Shown here one piece after another: positions 33,501 to 48,000 of a stretch of 64,000 nucleotides of DNA; within the stretch, counting starts at the first letter, position 1, and the number at the start of each line of letters is the position of its first letter. The notes under the pieces were generated by a model. The model did not search any database. It had not been told where the DNA came from and saw nothing but the letters and a program-made list of their open reading frames with translations. Both the position numbers and the translations under genes were made by a program. The DNA is from Protula sp. h YS-2021 (taxonomy: Eukaryota; Annelida; Polychaeta; Sabellida; Serpulidae): assembly GCA_949752745.1 (NCBI GenBank), contig OX457026.1:49484595-49548594 (forward strand). The letters are read 5' to 3'.

Positions 33501-36500
33501 CTGTAGGAGATTCATTTTCTTCTTCATAAATTCCGAAAAAAATCAAAATTTTCCAGGTCACTTAAAAAGCACAAGCCGCATGCATGACACCCTAGAGACA
33601 GCTGATGCCAAAACTAAATGACATGTGATAAAACTGTAGGAGCAAATACATTTTGATTTTTTTTCTTCAGAAATTCTCCCAAAATTCTCTGATCGACTCA
33701 AAAAACTCAAGCCGTATTCACGATCCCTTACGCATGCTTCACACCAAAAATAAATGATATCGGATCAAAGCTGTAGGAGAACATGCATTTTAAGGTGTTT
33801 TCTTCAAAAATTCACCCCCCCCCCCCGAAAAAATTCCCAAATCGAGTAGAAAAGCACAAGCCGTATGCCCGACCCACCTAGGGATGCTTAATCCTAAAAA
33901 TAAATGAAATCGGATATCCAGAATGTCCAAGGACATTGTGACCAGCCGAGATCTAGTAAATCACCTATCAATAGGCTTGCATGGTCGCCAAAAGTGGTTG
34001 TTATATTGTTGAACCCGGTTGTTAAAAATTCGTACACGATTCCGGTGACAATTGTGACAGAAGATGCACTTTCAAAATTGGCTACTAAATATTTTTAAAT
34101 GCCCTCCATCCCGCTAATATTTAGCCAATTTTAGCGGATCGCCAGAAAAGCAACTTTTCAAAAGAGGACTGCCCAGTGATTTATGAAAAATTTGAAGACA
34201 ATCCAAGGAAGGCGATCCAGATCCTGGGAGTAGAAGCATTTTGAAAATTGGCGTCAAGGAAATTTTAAAATGCCTGATTGAACCAATTTTCTTTAGGACC
34301 AGCCAAAAAAATAGAACTGGCATTTAAATAACAGAAAGGGAATAGAAGAGAAACAGAAGATTCAAGACAATCCAATCAAAGAGAGGCCTACACAGTAAAC
34401 AGCCGTTTAAATTTGAAAGGAATGCGATCCAGATCCTTTTGAAAATGCCCCCAATTTAGCCAATTTCAAAAAAACACAATAGAACTAGTTTTTCAAGAGA
34501 AGAAATCTTGGGGAACATTTATGTAAAATTAGAAGTAATCCGATAAAAATGTGGAAGAAAAACTGTTGAAAAATTGGTTACGAAAAATTTTAAAATGCCC
34601 CGAAACTAGAGTCTGAGTGAGACAGGATCCTCGATGTAAGGTAAATTATATACAGTAAAACCTCCATTACTGAACACTTCCTAATAACCTTCTATAATGG
34701 ACGACATATTTCGATCCCAAATCCTCGACGATGCACATCTACAAAATATATATTTTGATTGTGCAAGGTTGCAGGACCCTACGACAAAACATCACTCAAT
34801 AGCTTATGGCTTACTCTATGTAATTTTTCGCAATTTTGTCAATATGTCATTTTCTACTTGAATTTTGTCTTTAAAGCATGTAATAAACATTGTAAAGTCT
34901 TGGAGACGTTTTGGTCCTAAATTCATTTCGGGAAACTTTGATCGAGAACATTATGTCCTGGTACCTCATGTCTAGCGTAAAGCTTAATAAAGCGCTGTTC
35001 TAGGTTGTCATTTCTTTAGCTTTGGGGACGTTTTAGCCTTAAATTTATTTTGGGACTTTATGGCAGAGGACCTTATAGCCACAGCAAAAGCAGAATAAAT
35101 CGTTAATTAAGGCTGTCATCAGTTGGTTTGACTTTAGGGACGTTTTGGCCCCAAATAAATTTGTGGACCTTTTGGCAAGGAACATGTAGCTGGTGTCAAG
35201 CTTACTAAAACTTTAATTTAGATTATGCGTTTTTTTTGCTTTGGGGACGTTATGGCCCTAAATTCATTTGGGGATCTTATGACCTGTTATTTTTGGCCGG
35301 GGACCTTATGGTCGAAGACGTGTTGTCCTCGACAGATTTAGCTTAGGGGACGCATTGGCCCTAAAATAATTTGGGGACCCTAAGTCCGGGGACCTAATGG
35401 ACGGGGACGTTTTTTACTGGATTCCACTACAAATTTTGCTTTTAGGACGTTTTGGGCCTAAATTCACTTGGGGACTTTATGGCCGGGGTAGAGCTTAATA
35501 AAGCGTTAATTTGGGTTATCACATATTTATTAGCTTTGGGGATGTTTTGACCCAAAATTCATTTGTAGACTTTAAGGCCGGGTACTTCTTCGCCGGGCAC
35601 CTTATAGCCGGTATAAAGTTTAATGAGTCGATAATGGAGGCTGTCATTCGTTTTGGCTTTCGGGACGTTTTGGTCCTAAATTCATTTTGAACCTTATGGC
35701 AGGAAACATATGGCCGGTGTAAAGCCTAATAAAGCGTTAATTTAGATTATACTCTTTTACTTTTCGGACGTTTTGACCCTAAATTCAATTTGGGACCTTA
35801 TGATCGGGCACTTTATTGCCAGGTACTTTTTGGTTAGGGACTTTATGGTCGAGGACGTGTTGTCCTGAATTCCACGACAAATTATGTTTTGAGGACGTAT
35901 TGGCATTAAATTCATTTGGGAATCTTATGGCAGGGTACCTTCTGGCTAAGGTAATGCTTAATAAAACGTTAATTTCTGTAATTAAACGTTTTTGGGATGT
36001 TTTTGACCCTAAATTCTTTTGACGACCTTATGGCCGGGGACCTAATAACCGGGAACGCTTTGTACTGGATTCCACTACGACAATTTTTCTTTTGGGACGT
36101 TTTGGACCTAAATTCATTTGGGGACCTTATGGCCGGGTAGTTACGGCCGGGGACCTAATGCCGGGTTAAAACTTAATAAAGCATTAATTTAGTATATCAC
36201 ACGTTTCTTCTTGGGAGGCTTTGGCCCTAAACTCGTTTAGGGAGCTAATGGCCCGTTTACGGCCTAAATTCATTTGGGTCGTTATGGCCCAGTACTTTAT
36301 GGATATACACCTTATAGCTGGGGTAAAGCTTAATAAATCGTTAAATTAGGCTATCATTATCGGCAAAAAAGTAACTTTTCAAGAGAGGCCTACCTAAAGA
36401 ACAATGGTACAAAATTGGAAAGGAATGCGACCCAAATTGTGTGTAAAGAACCATTTTGAAATTTAAAGCCGCATTGTATTGTATTATTATTTAGATCCCT

Positions 36501-39500
36501 TTCAACGACTATGGTCATGTCGGGATCTCCCTGCCACATTATACTGAAATGGGGCATTCCAGCCCTCCTTCTAGCTCTTACATGTGGAGTGCCTCACTGG
36601 GCAGCAAGGAGGAGATTTTAAAGTCTTAGCACTGGGCTTGAAACTGGGCAGCAAGGAGGAGATTTTAAAGTCTTAGGTATGACCCGACCTGGGTTTGAAA
36701 CCACGATCTTCCAGTCCCCCATTTGGCCAATTTTCGGTGGATCACCAAAAAATTACTTTTTCAGGAGACCAGTACCTAGGGAGCATTCGTAAAAAATTTA
36801 CAGAAAATCAAAATTGTGGGACAAGAAAGATATTGAAAAATGGCATCTTAATTATTTCAAATGCCCCAAGTTTGCCAAATTTTGGCGGGTCGCCAAAAAA
36901 AAAGTAACTTTTTAAGACAGGACTGCCTAAAAAGAATTTGTACAAAATTTAACAAAAATCTGATAAAAAAAAGGGAGAGAAACAGGATTTTGGAAACTGG
37001 CAACCAAAACATTCTAAATGCCCAACCCCCTCTCGACTTTTTTCTGCCAGATTTTGGCGGATCGTCAAAAAGGTACTTTTTTTTAAAGAGAGGGATACCT
37101 AGAGAACATTCGTACAAAATTGGAAAGGAATGCGATCAAAATTGAAGGAAAAGAAGCATTTTAAATAAAAATGTACAACGTATTTATGTACACATGTACA
37201 TACAGACGACGGATACCCCTTCTACTGATGCCACAAGACCAGCCCGACGAAGTCGGCTGGCCCAAAAAGGAGGGAGAAGAAGCATTTCAAGTAAAAGTTT
37301 ACAAATGACCACGGGTACATATTTAGATACAGACGACGGATACCCTTCCACTGATGTGGTAAGACCAGCCCGACTAAGTCGGCTGGTCTACATAAGCATG
37401 CATTTTTTAAAGAGGGACCAATCGTAGAAAATTGGAAAGGAATGCCCTCCCTTGCCCATTTGGCCAATTTTCGGCGGACCCCCAAAAAAGTAATTTTTCA
37501 AGAGAGATCTTACCCAGAGAACATTCGTACAAAATTTGAAGAAAATCTCATCAAAATCGTGGCAGAAGCAGCATTTTGAAAACTGGCAACCAAAAAATCC
37601 CCGCAAAGAATGTCCCCCTCCCAAAAAAAATGCCCCCCCCCCCCAAAAAAAAAAAATGCCCCGCATTTCGCCAATTTATTGTGGATCGCCAAAACATACT
37701 TTTTCAAGAGGGGCCTACCTATAGAACAATCGTACAAAATTGGAAAAAGAATTTGATCAAAATTGTGGGAGAAGAATTTTGAAAACAGGCTACATTTAAA
37801 TTAAACTACAGCACCGGAACGCTGCAAATCCCCTCGCCCTTCGCACGTTTTCACATGAGGAGTAAATCTGTCTTGGATTTGAAATGTGTGTGCTTACCCC
37901 TTCGCAGGAGTTGGGCATACAAGACTTAGATCATAGAGCCTTTATAGTCGAAAATTATGCTAAGTGGCGACCTCAATTTTGGCTAAATAAATGAAAAGTC
38001 GGACAAACGGAACAGAGGTGCACAACTACAATACATGAGGAGTAAATCCGTATAGGATTTGAAATGTGTGTGCTTACCAAATCCTATATCCCCTTCGCCA
38101 ACAAAGCTGGGCCAGGGGATAAAATGCCCCCCCCCCCCCACCCGTTTGGAAAATTTTTGGCGGATCACTAAAAAAGTTTCCAAAAGGGAATCTTTAAGAA
38201 AACAATCGTACAAAATTGGAAAGGAATCCGATGAAAATAATAGGATATGAAGCATTTTGAAAATCTCTATGAATAAATTAAAAAATGACCCCCATTTGGC
38301 CAATTTTTGGTAAATCGCCAAAAAACTACTTTTTCAAGAGGAGCCTAACTAGGGAGCATTCGTACGAAATTTACAGAAAATCTCATCAAAATTGTAGGAG
38401 AAGAAAGATTTTGAAAATTGGCATCCTAAACATTTCAAATGCTCTCATTTGGCCAAATTCTGGCGGATCGCCAAAAAAGTAACTTTTTAAGACAGGCCTG
38501 CCCAACACTTATGGAAAATTTGAATGAAAACCTGATCAAAATTGTAGAAGAAGCGTTTTGAAACTAAGCAACCAAAAAATTTTAAATGCCAGTTTTTCGT
38601 GGATTGCCAAAAAAGTAATTTTTCAACAAACCTGCCCAGCGAACATTCGTACAAAATTTGAAAGCAAATAAAACTGAAAGAGAACAAGTCATCAGTGAAA
38701 CTGATTAATGTCCCGCGCCACAAAAAAACGCTCGATGGACAGGAAATTTTAGAATGACTAAGTCCCCAGGAGGCGTGCAAGTCAACGATTTTAAAAGTTT
38801 AGAGGAACAAAAAAATCTCGCGAAAAAACATTCTATGAAATGTTTGATTTGTTTAACTAAATTCATGTAAGGCTTGAGTGTGTTAACAAACTCATTCCAG
38901 TATGTAAGGGTTATGAAAATTTCTGAAGTTCAGCTGGGCCAATGTCCTTGTGCCGATAGGGCTCATTTTCAATACCGACCTTTGTTGGTTCCAGTACTTC
39001 CTATACGCAAAATAAAAATATTTCAACAATCGATCCAGAAATGTAGGCTTGAGTGTGTTAACAAAATCATTCAAATGAGTAAGGATTGGGAAATTTTCTG
39101 AAGTTCAGCTGGGCCAATGTCCTTCGGCCGACATGGCTCATTTACAATACCAGACCTTGTTGGTTCCAATACTACTTATAGTTAAGATATCTTATAAATC
39201 GATGCAGAAATGTAGGCTTGAGTGTGTTAACAAACTCATTCAAACGAGTAAGGATTGTGAAAATTTGTGAAGTTCAGCTGAGCCAATATCCTTGGGCCGA
39301 CATGGCTCATTTACAATTCCAACACTTGTTGTTTCCAATACTACTTATAGTTAAGTTATCCTGTCAATCGATGCAGAAATGTAGGCTTGAGTGTGTTAAC
39401 AAACTCATTCCAGTATGTAAGGGTTGTGAAAATTTCTGAAGGTCAACTGGGTCAAGGTCCTTGGGCCGACAGGGCTCATTTACAATACCGACCTTTGTTG

Positions 39501-42500
39501 GTTTCAATACTTCCTATAGGTAAAATATTTCAACATTTTCAAGTTCAGCTGGGCTAATGTCCTTGGGCCGACAAGGCTCATTTACATTACCGATCCTTGT
39601 TTGTTCCAGTACTACCCATATATAGAATATCTTAACAATCCGTCGAAAAATGTAGGCTTGAGTTAACAAAAAAGGTGTCGACAGACGGACAGACAGAAAA
39701 ACTAGAAAAATGTAGTCCCCGGCGTGGGACTAACAAGCATTTTAAGTAACAGTTTACATACGTACGCAGGTGCATACATACATACAGACGACGCATGCCC
39801 CCTGCTGATGTGATAAGACCAGGCCGACGAAGTCAGCTGGTCTAAAAACAACAGCGGGCAGTGTACACGTACATCACTGCATTGAACATTCAAAACAATT
39901 TCTAGATATTCACTTCGAGTTCTGTAGATCAATTTTTAACTAATCAACATCTGTAAAATGATGCTCTTTTAACTGAAACGACACAGCGGAAGTACAGAAA
40001 TATAATTTACTATTTTTCGTAGTTCACATTACAGCGTACGTACCAGTTACCGCTAGCAGGGCGCCGAAAGACTTAATAAGAGTAAGTACGAAATTTACTC
40101 CCAAATAACCCGACAGCGAAAAGAGAAATGCGTAGCCGTACGTTTCCACGGGATACTGCAAAAGTTAAAACACACAAAATACACAATAATCAAGTATTTC
40201 GCCGTCGCCCATGCAGGTCCCTAATAATTGTTTATTTATTTTGTTTACTCAAAGTTGGGTAACTACTAAATTTTTTTCTTCTTGTTCGTCAGTTTTAAAG
40301 AGTACCGTAACTATCATGTGAATATATCCCCATTCATACTTACTTCAGTACAAAACGTGAATGCTGAGAAAAATTGTCCTGTTGCAATTTCAAAGGCCAA
40401 GATCATGAAGAACCCCACGCCGTACGAGTAAAACACCTGCCGAAAAGGAGACACGACGTAATAGCCTTAGCAAGAATGCCTGGGGCATCGAGACCAGCCA
40501 GACTCTTTTTGGAGGGGGGGGGGGGGGTGTATAAAATGGTGGGATTTTCAGGGTCATACCACCCCCGTCTCCACAAAAAAAAAAAAAAAACATAGGCATC
40601 GGAGATGCAGAGCCCTCAGCCAATAGCAGTGACGTCACTGTGGGCGGCTTACCTTTTTGAGATATCGCCCAGGACAACAAAAAGTTTAAAGTGCAACGAC
40701 GGATGGACAGATGGACGGACATGTGACAAATTGACCATCCCCCCCCCCCCTCCCCCCCGTTGCACATCTACACTATATATACTTTCTTCCTGTAAGGTTT
40801 TATGAAGCTCCACTAAATAGTTTTGAGATATCGCCCGGAAAAGAAAAAAGTTAAAAAAAAAAACGACGGACGGACAGATGGACGGACATTTGTCAGATTG
40901 AACCCCCCATTGCAAATCAACACTTTTTATACTTTCTTCCTGTAAGGTTTGGTGAAGATCCGATGAATAGTTTTTGAGAAATGGCTCGAACAAAAAAAGT
41001 TTAAAGTGTGACAGACGGACAGACGGACGGACATTGGACAAATTGAATCCTCATTGCATATCTACACTACGTATACTTTCTTTCTATAAGATTTGAAGAA
41101 AATCCGATGAATAGCTTTTGAGATATCGCCCGGACAAAAAAAAAAACAAACATGTCCAAGGACATGACCCAGTCGAGATACCAAAACAAGGAAAGAGAGA
41201 AAAACTCTGAAACGAATACTGTTAGGCCAAAAAAATTAAGAACTTTGTTTCTCAACGCAACTTTTTCATAATTTTAACACACAAAAACGAGTTTTACCGG
41301 GTGGAAGCTACCCGAAAAGGGATTTTGGAGAGATTAGGTTTTGACGATTCATGTATTTACCGACATTTAAACAATTTACAAACTTTTTAAAATTCTACCA
41401 TTTCGGCATATTTTTGGTCATTTGCGAAAAAAGGCAAAGTCCAGGTGGAGGAGCATCCAAGAAACTTCGATTAAAATTTTACAAAGACTGAGAGAAATGC
41501 ATGGTTTGACAATTCAGTTATTTACTACCATTTATTCCAGGTTTTGCCAGACCTCAAAGTTCCGCCATTTCGGCAGTTTTTGGCGAACCGCGAAAAAAAT
41601 AATAGCCTGGTAGGCGAACCCCTGGGGAACATCCCTGCGCAACATCTAAAGGATTGGAGTAAAACTGTGGGAGGAGTAACATTTTAAAAATGGGTCAAAA
41701 CGGGCACAAAAAAGCCGCCATTTTGTCAGTTTTTCGTCAATGGTCAAACAAAGTAATAGCCAGGTGGGGGACTACCCAGAGAACATTCCCGCGTTATATC
41801 AAAACGATTATAGCAAAACTGTAAGAGGAGTAGCATTTTAAAGAAAAAGTTAAACATATGCACATACATTCAAGACCTCTATAGTGATACAACTAACCCA
41901 GTCCGACAAAGTCGGCTGGGTTAAAAAACGTTAAAGTTTGACGGGTCGACAGGCAGACCGACGGACATTTGACAGATTGAAACCCCCATTGCAAATCAAC
42001 ACTAATATACTTTCTTCCTGAATAGTTTTAGAGAAATCGCCCGGACAAAAAAAAGTTTGAAGTGTGACAGACGGACAGAAAAGTGACGAATTGACCCCCC
42101 TCCCCTCCCATTGCACATTTACACTTTTTATACTTTTTTCCTGTAAGGTTTTGTGAAGCTCCGATAAATAGTTTTGGGAAATCGCCCGGACATAAAAGGT
42201 TTACGGACAAACAGACAGACGAACGGACAGACTGATAGCAATAGCCTTCAGCCAATATTGGCAGAACAGAAAAACAGAAAAAAAAACTAGAGCGGCCAGT
42301 GCACACAAAACATAAGAGTACAGGCTTATATTGCACACTTTCAATCGATAACTTTTTAGTGTCTTGTTTTTATAAACAAAAACAAATGTCTCCCCGACTG
42401 AAACCCAAAATTCCGCCCACACCAAAAAATTTCTTTTTTTTTTTTTTTTTTTGAATTACTGAAATAAAATATTCATTTCTGCCAATATAATCACAATCAT

Positions 42501-45038
42501 CATTGTAAAACTTTCATAACAGATGGTGGTCACTAAAACAGGTAGCGCACGTCTTTTTTATCTGAAGGTGGTCGCTTAAAAGGTTTTTATTGTAGGCCAT
42601 TCTTATCCAGGTCTGTTCACTACAGTAGTTTTACTGTACGTTAAATTTTACCTGGTTCTGGAACTTGGTCAAGACAGGCAGGTTTTACTGTACGTCTTTT
42701 TACCCGAATCTGAACGCAGTCACGACAAACGGGTCTTACTTTACATCCAGATCTTGAAGGTGGTCTTAATTTCTTTTCTTTTTCTTTCTTTTTTTTTTTT
42801 TTTTGCTAACCATCATCCTCCACCCCATCCGCCCCAACACCACCAGCTATCTAATGTAGCTACGACTGTAAACGCAACTCCAACCCTTTTACCCAAGGTA
42901 ACGGTAACGGTCTGTTCCTTAAGTGTAGTTATAGCCATGATATACTACGTTGTCTTCGTACATTCCCATCGGCCAAAAAGCACTAGAAAGGCATTCTTCA
43001 GATGCGAATCATATGACGAACCTCGGTCGGAGAAGAGGGGACGGCATTTCGGTGAGCTGCGTCTTATAACACAAGATATCAGATGACCCACTTTAATAGC
43101 GAAAAATGCTTCTAGGTTATGCAAACAATGCTAACCGATACAAAATAGTTCCCATATATGAACATTTTGGCAACCGAATCAAGTATGCGGTGAAGAAAAA
43201 ATCAATAGCTAGACCTGCTGAGATCTACAAATACGACAATATCATGACCTCGCAGAAAACGACTTCATCATGCACCACAAATGACACTGACCCTGACTAA
43301 GTGGCATGTTACGTAATAGCAGAAGATGAGAAACGCACAAAGGTCAATTTCAGGCAATAACAAATAGCAATGGACCGATAGTAATGCTGTTACTGTTTTG
43401 AAGCATTCCAAAAGGAATGCAGGAACACTCTAGAATCTTCTGGAAAAGGCTGAAATCCCCAGCGTATTAACAACTATGCTTGGTTAACAAAGGAGCCAAA
43501 AATGGAGGGGAGGGCCGGGGAGGCAGGGTGTTGACGTTGTACACCTTTCTTGATATTCTATACGAGTTAAATAATGTTTAATCAAATCCGTGTGACTTAT
43601 CCGAGGAATAACTACACCAAGTTTAAAGTCGAACCCACTTTCCGCTATCGAGATATTTTGCTTGATAACAGATAATTTTTTACGTAATGATGCCTTTCTT
43701 AATTTTACCACACGCGTCAAAAGTTGAAACAGTCGGCTGACTGAACCAAGGAATATCCATATAAAATTTGAAGTCGATATGACTTTCCGTTATCGAGATG
43801 TTATACATACAAGATCTGGTTCAAAATGCATACATATTTTACGTGATGACGTCACACGCCACACTCGTTCGTCCTACTCGCGAAAAAAGAGAATCTTTCG
43901 AACCTACCAAGCATCAATCTCACCAAGTTCAAACTTTCTTCGACGTTCAGAGGCTGAGAAATTTCGCACACAAAAATTGTTACGCTATGACGTCATACAC
44001 CTGCCCTAATCATGTGACACGCGTCAAAAGTTGACAGAAGCGTCCGACCTGCTCAAGGAGTATCCATATAAAATTTGAAATCGATACGACTTTCCTGGAT
44101 CAAGATTTTTTGCACACAACATTTTGTTCAAAGTATATTGATATTTTACGTGATGACGTAATACGCCGCATACGTTTGTTCTACTTGCAAAGAATTTTAC
44201 AGACTCTTCGGGACCTAACAAGCAACAATCCCATGAAGTTTCAACTTTCTCCGATGTTTAGCGACTGAGACATTTCGCAAATAAGATTTTTACGTAATGA
44301 CGTCATACACCTGCCCTACTCATGTGACATGCGTCAAAAGTTGATAGAACCGTCCGACTGACCCAGGGAGTACCCATATAAAATTTGAAATCGATACGAC
44401 TTTCCCCGATCGAGATATTTTGCACACAAGATCTTGTTCAAACTATAATCATATTTACGTGATGACGTCATACGCCGTATTCGTTTGTTCTACTCGAGAA
44501 AAAACTTAGACTCTTTCGGACCTACCAAGCAACAATCCCTACATGTTTTAACTTTTTCCTATGTTCAGCGGCTGAGAAATTTCGCACACAAGATTTCTAA
44601 GTAATGACGTCATACACCAGCCCTAATCATGTGACATGCGTCAAAAGTTGACAGAACCGCCCGACCTAACCAAGGAATAAATCGATAAAGATCGAAGTCG
44701 ATCCGACGTTTCGTTCTCGAGATATCTTGCACACATTTTGTTCAGAATAGACTGAAACACACATACACACACACGTACACACACACAGAACGTACAAACA
44801 CTATGTCTCCGCTTGGTCGGGGAGACATAATTACCCTTGGACGATAGGATAATATCCCTAGCATCTGAAAATTTTAGTAAGAAACTGGTTTTCTGCCAAT
44901 ATTTCCTCTACCATTTGGCAAATTAAAAAAAATAAACAACAGCCAAGTAAGTACTCACAGCCGCCACATTTGACTAATATATCGAGGCAGTAAAGACTGT
45001 CTATAGGCCTCAGTTAAGATTTTACTGAATATATTTTA

Positions 45039-45075
<37 letters not shown>

Positions 45076-48000
45076 CTAATATTTCCGCCAGTTTTCGGCG
45101 AATCACCAAAAATGTAATAGCCAGGTAGGTATGGAATGCCGTTTTAACATCTAATACGTATTTTTGATATCAAAACATAATTTAAGATATCAATAAATCA
45201 ATTTAGATCTAAATAATTTATATATTGCTATCAATAATTAATTTTAGATGGCAAAAATTTGTTTTTGAGATCGAAAAATCAATTTTACAAACTTAAAAAA
45301 TCTTAAGGGAGGCACACATTTATATAAAATTTAACGAATCGTCATTTGCATTATGGGAATGAAAACTTACATGATTGATATCAATAATAACAACACAATT
45401 ATTGAACTTGTGTAGTAAAAAATTAAAAGAAAGAATCTGTGTACAAGGACCAGTCATTATTTTATTCACAGATGTGTGCCTCTGAATTTTTTATATAAAA
45501 AAATAAACTGATATTTTGATATCAAAATTAATTTTTGAGATCAAAAATCATTTGCAGATTTCAAAGTACAAATTAAAAAGGTCTCATTCGGAAATGACGA
45601 TATCTATGGAATGCCGTTGCAAACATTAATGCTTATTTTTGATATCAAAATATATTTAGAGGTATCAATAAATCAATATAGATCTCATTAATTTATATCT
45701 TGCTATCAATAATTTTAAGTTTAGATAGCAAATATTGATTTTTAGATCAAAAAATCAATTTTACAGACTTTGACTCCCGATAATTCGAATGCCACAATAA
45801 TCAATACTGCTTCACCTTTCTCTTACCAAAGGTTGAAAATAAATTGAACAATGTAAATTCTTATCTTCTGGAGAAAGGAAAGAAAAAATATTGAAAAATT
45901 GAATTTACATTGGCTGTTTATTATAATGTCGGTAGTTCAGTATTGAATAATCAATTGAAATTTTTTTTTTAAAATTTGCTTGTATCTACATTTTTTCATA
46001 TTTTTCTATTTATAAGGAAAGAAAATAAGTTGTTCATGTACTCTGCAACATAAAATGATGAAATAACTTCGATTTTTGTGACATTCAATTTATCGGTAGA
46101 CTATTCCGGAATAGCCTACCCCAAAATATATTTGCTTCATAATTCTTATTTTAAATAATACGGTGTTTTTACATTTTTTATCCGGGTCCAGAAGGTTACC
46201 GTTACAATAAGTTTGCCGTAGCCTTTTCTATCCGTGTCTGGAAGGTGCTCGCTATATCACCCATTCCTTATTTCATTGATTTTTTTCCTGTCATCCTCCA
46301 TATGCTTTACTTAAACGTCATGTACCTCTCTTATTTTTGATACCAGCTTAATGTTTAACAAAAATCGTGCGACTTATTCAAGAATAACACCAACTTTGAA
46401 GTTGATCTAACTTTCTACTATCGAGATATTTTGCTTAACAGATAATTTTTACGTAATGACCTTTTTCTGAATTTCATTATACTAACCAAGTCTGAACTCT
46501 CTCCGATGTTCAGAAGCTGAGGTACCGAACATACAAGATTTTAACGCAATGAAGTCATACGCCTTTCTTAAATTCACAACATATATGTTAAAACAGAGCC
46601 GTTCGACTGGCCCAAGGAATACCCGCATAAAATTTAAAGTCGATATGACTTTCCGTTATCGAGATATTTTGCACACAAGATCTAGTTCAAAATATATACG
46701 CATTTTACGTGATGACACACGCCGCACTCCTTCGTTCTACCAACGACAAAATCTGACACAATCTTTCGGACCTACCAAGCAACAATCCGTCCAAGTTTCA
46801 TCTTTCTCCGATATTCAGCGGCTGAGAAATTTCGCACGCAAGACCTTTACGTAATGACGTCATACGCATGTCCTAATAATGTAACATGCACCAACAGTTG
46901 ACAGAGAATAAACGGCCAAGTTTGAAGTTGATCCGACTTTTCGTTTTCGAGATGTCTTGCACAACATTTTGTTCACAACAGGCGGACACACACACACACA
47001 TACACACATAGAACGTACAACAACTATATGTCTCCCTTTGGTCGGGGAGGCATAATAAAAGATGCTAGGTGAGATACTGATGTCCGCTTCCATTCTTCAA
47101 ATGAAAGTACGGTTAAACCCCTAGCATTTGCTAAGATTTTAGTAAGTAACAGGGCAAACAGTAATAGTCAGTTTATTACCAATTAGCACTATCTTTACTA
47201 AAATTTCAAGACAGCAAAACTATTTCTCTGGTGTCACTTAGGATTTTACTGAATTTTGTTTTTGTTTTTCGCCAATATGTTAACCAATTTTCCGCGAATC
47301 ATCTTAACAAGAATGTCCTGGGACATTGTAGTAAGTTGCCTGTCAATAGGCTTGCATGGTCGCCAAAAAGTGGTTGTCATATTGTTAAACCCGGTTGATG
47401 AAAATTCTGCAAATCTATAAAGGAATCTGGTCAAATTGTCGTCGAAGAAGCGTTTTGAAAACTGGTTACTGAACATTTTTAAATGCCCAATTTCTGGCGT
47501 ATCGTCAGAACAGTAACTTTCCAAAAGAGGACCGCCTAGTCAACATTTATGAAAAATTTGAAGACAAACCGATAAAAATCATGAAATAAGGGCTTTGCAG
47601 TGCTGCAAGTCGTAATTTACGTTAAAAACGTTTGAAAAGAGGCCCAAAAAGCTTGGAAAAAAACGCATACTAATATATATCAAAACTTGAAATAGCGCTG
47701 TAATAAATACACAAGACATAGAAATAGAATTAAATGCACATACAATCAATGGTGAAAGGTATTTGGTATTCTATAATTCGAAAACTTCTAGTAAAAATTG
47801 CCTTCCCAAAAACTTGCACATAAACAGCACACCTTTGCTCAGTAAATGTTCAAAAACTCCCCCCCCCCCCAAAAAAAAAAAAAAAAAAAAAAACGCACAA
47901 AAACGCATGTTTCTACAAAAGGCCAAAACACGTAAAAAACGTATGGTCTAGCAACACTGGCTTTGAAAGTTGGCCAAAGAATAATGCAACCCGTCACTCC

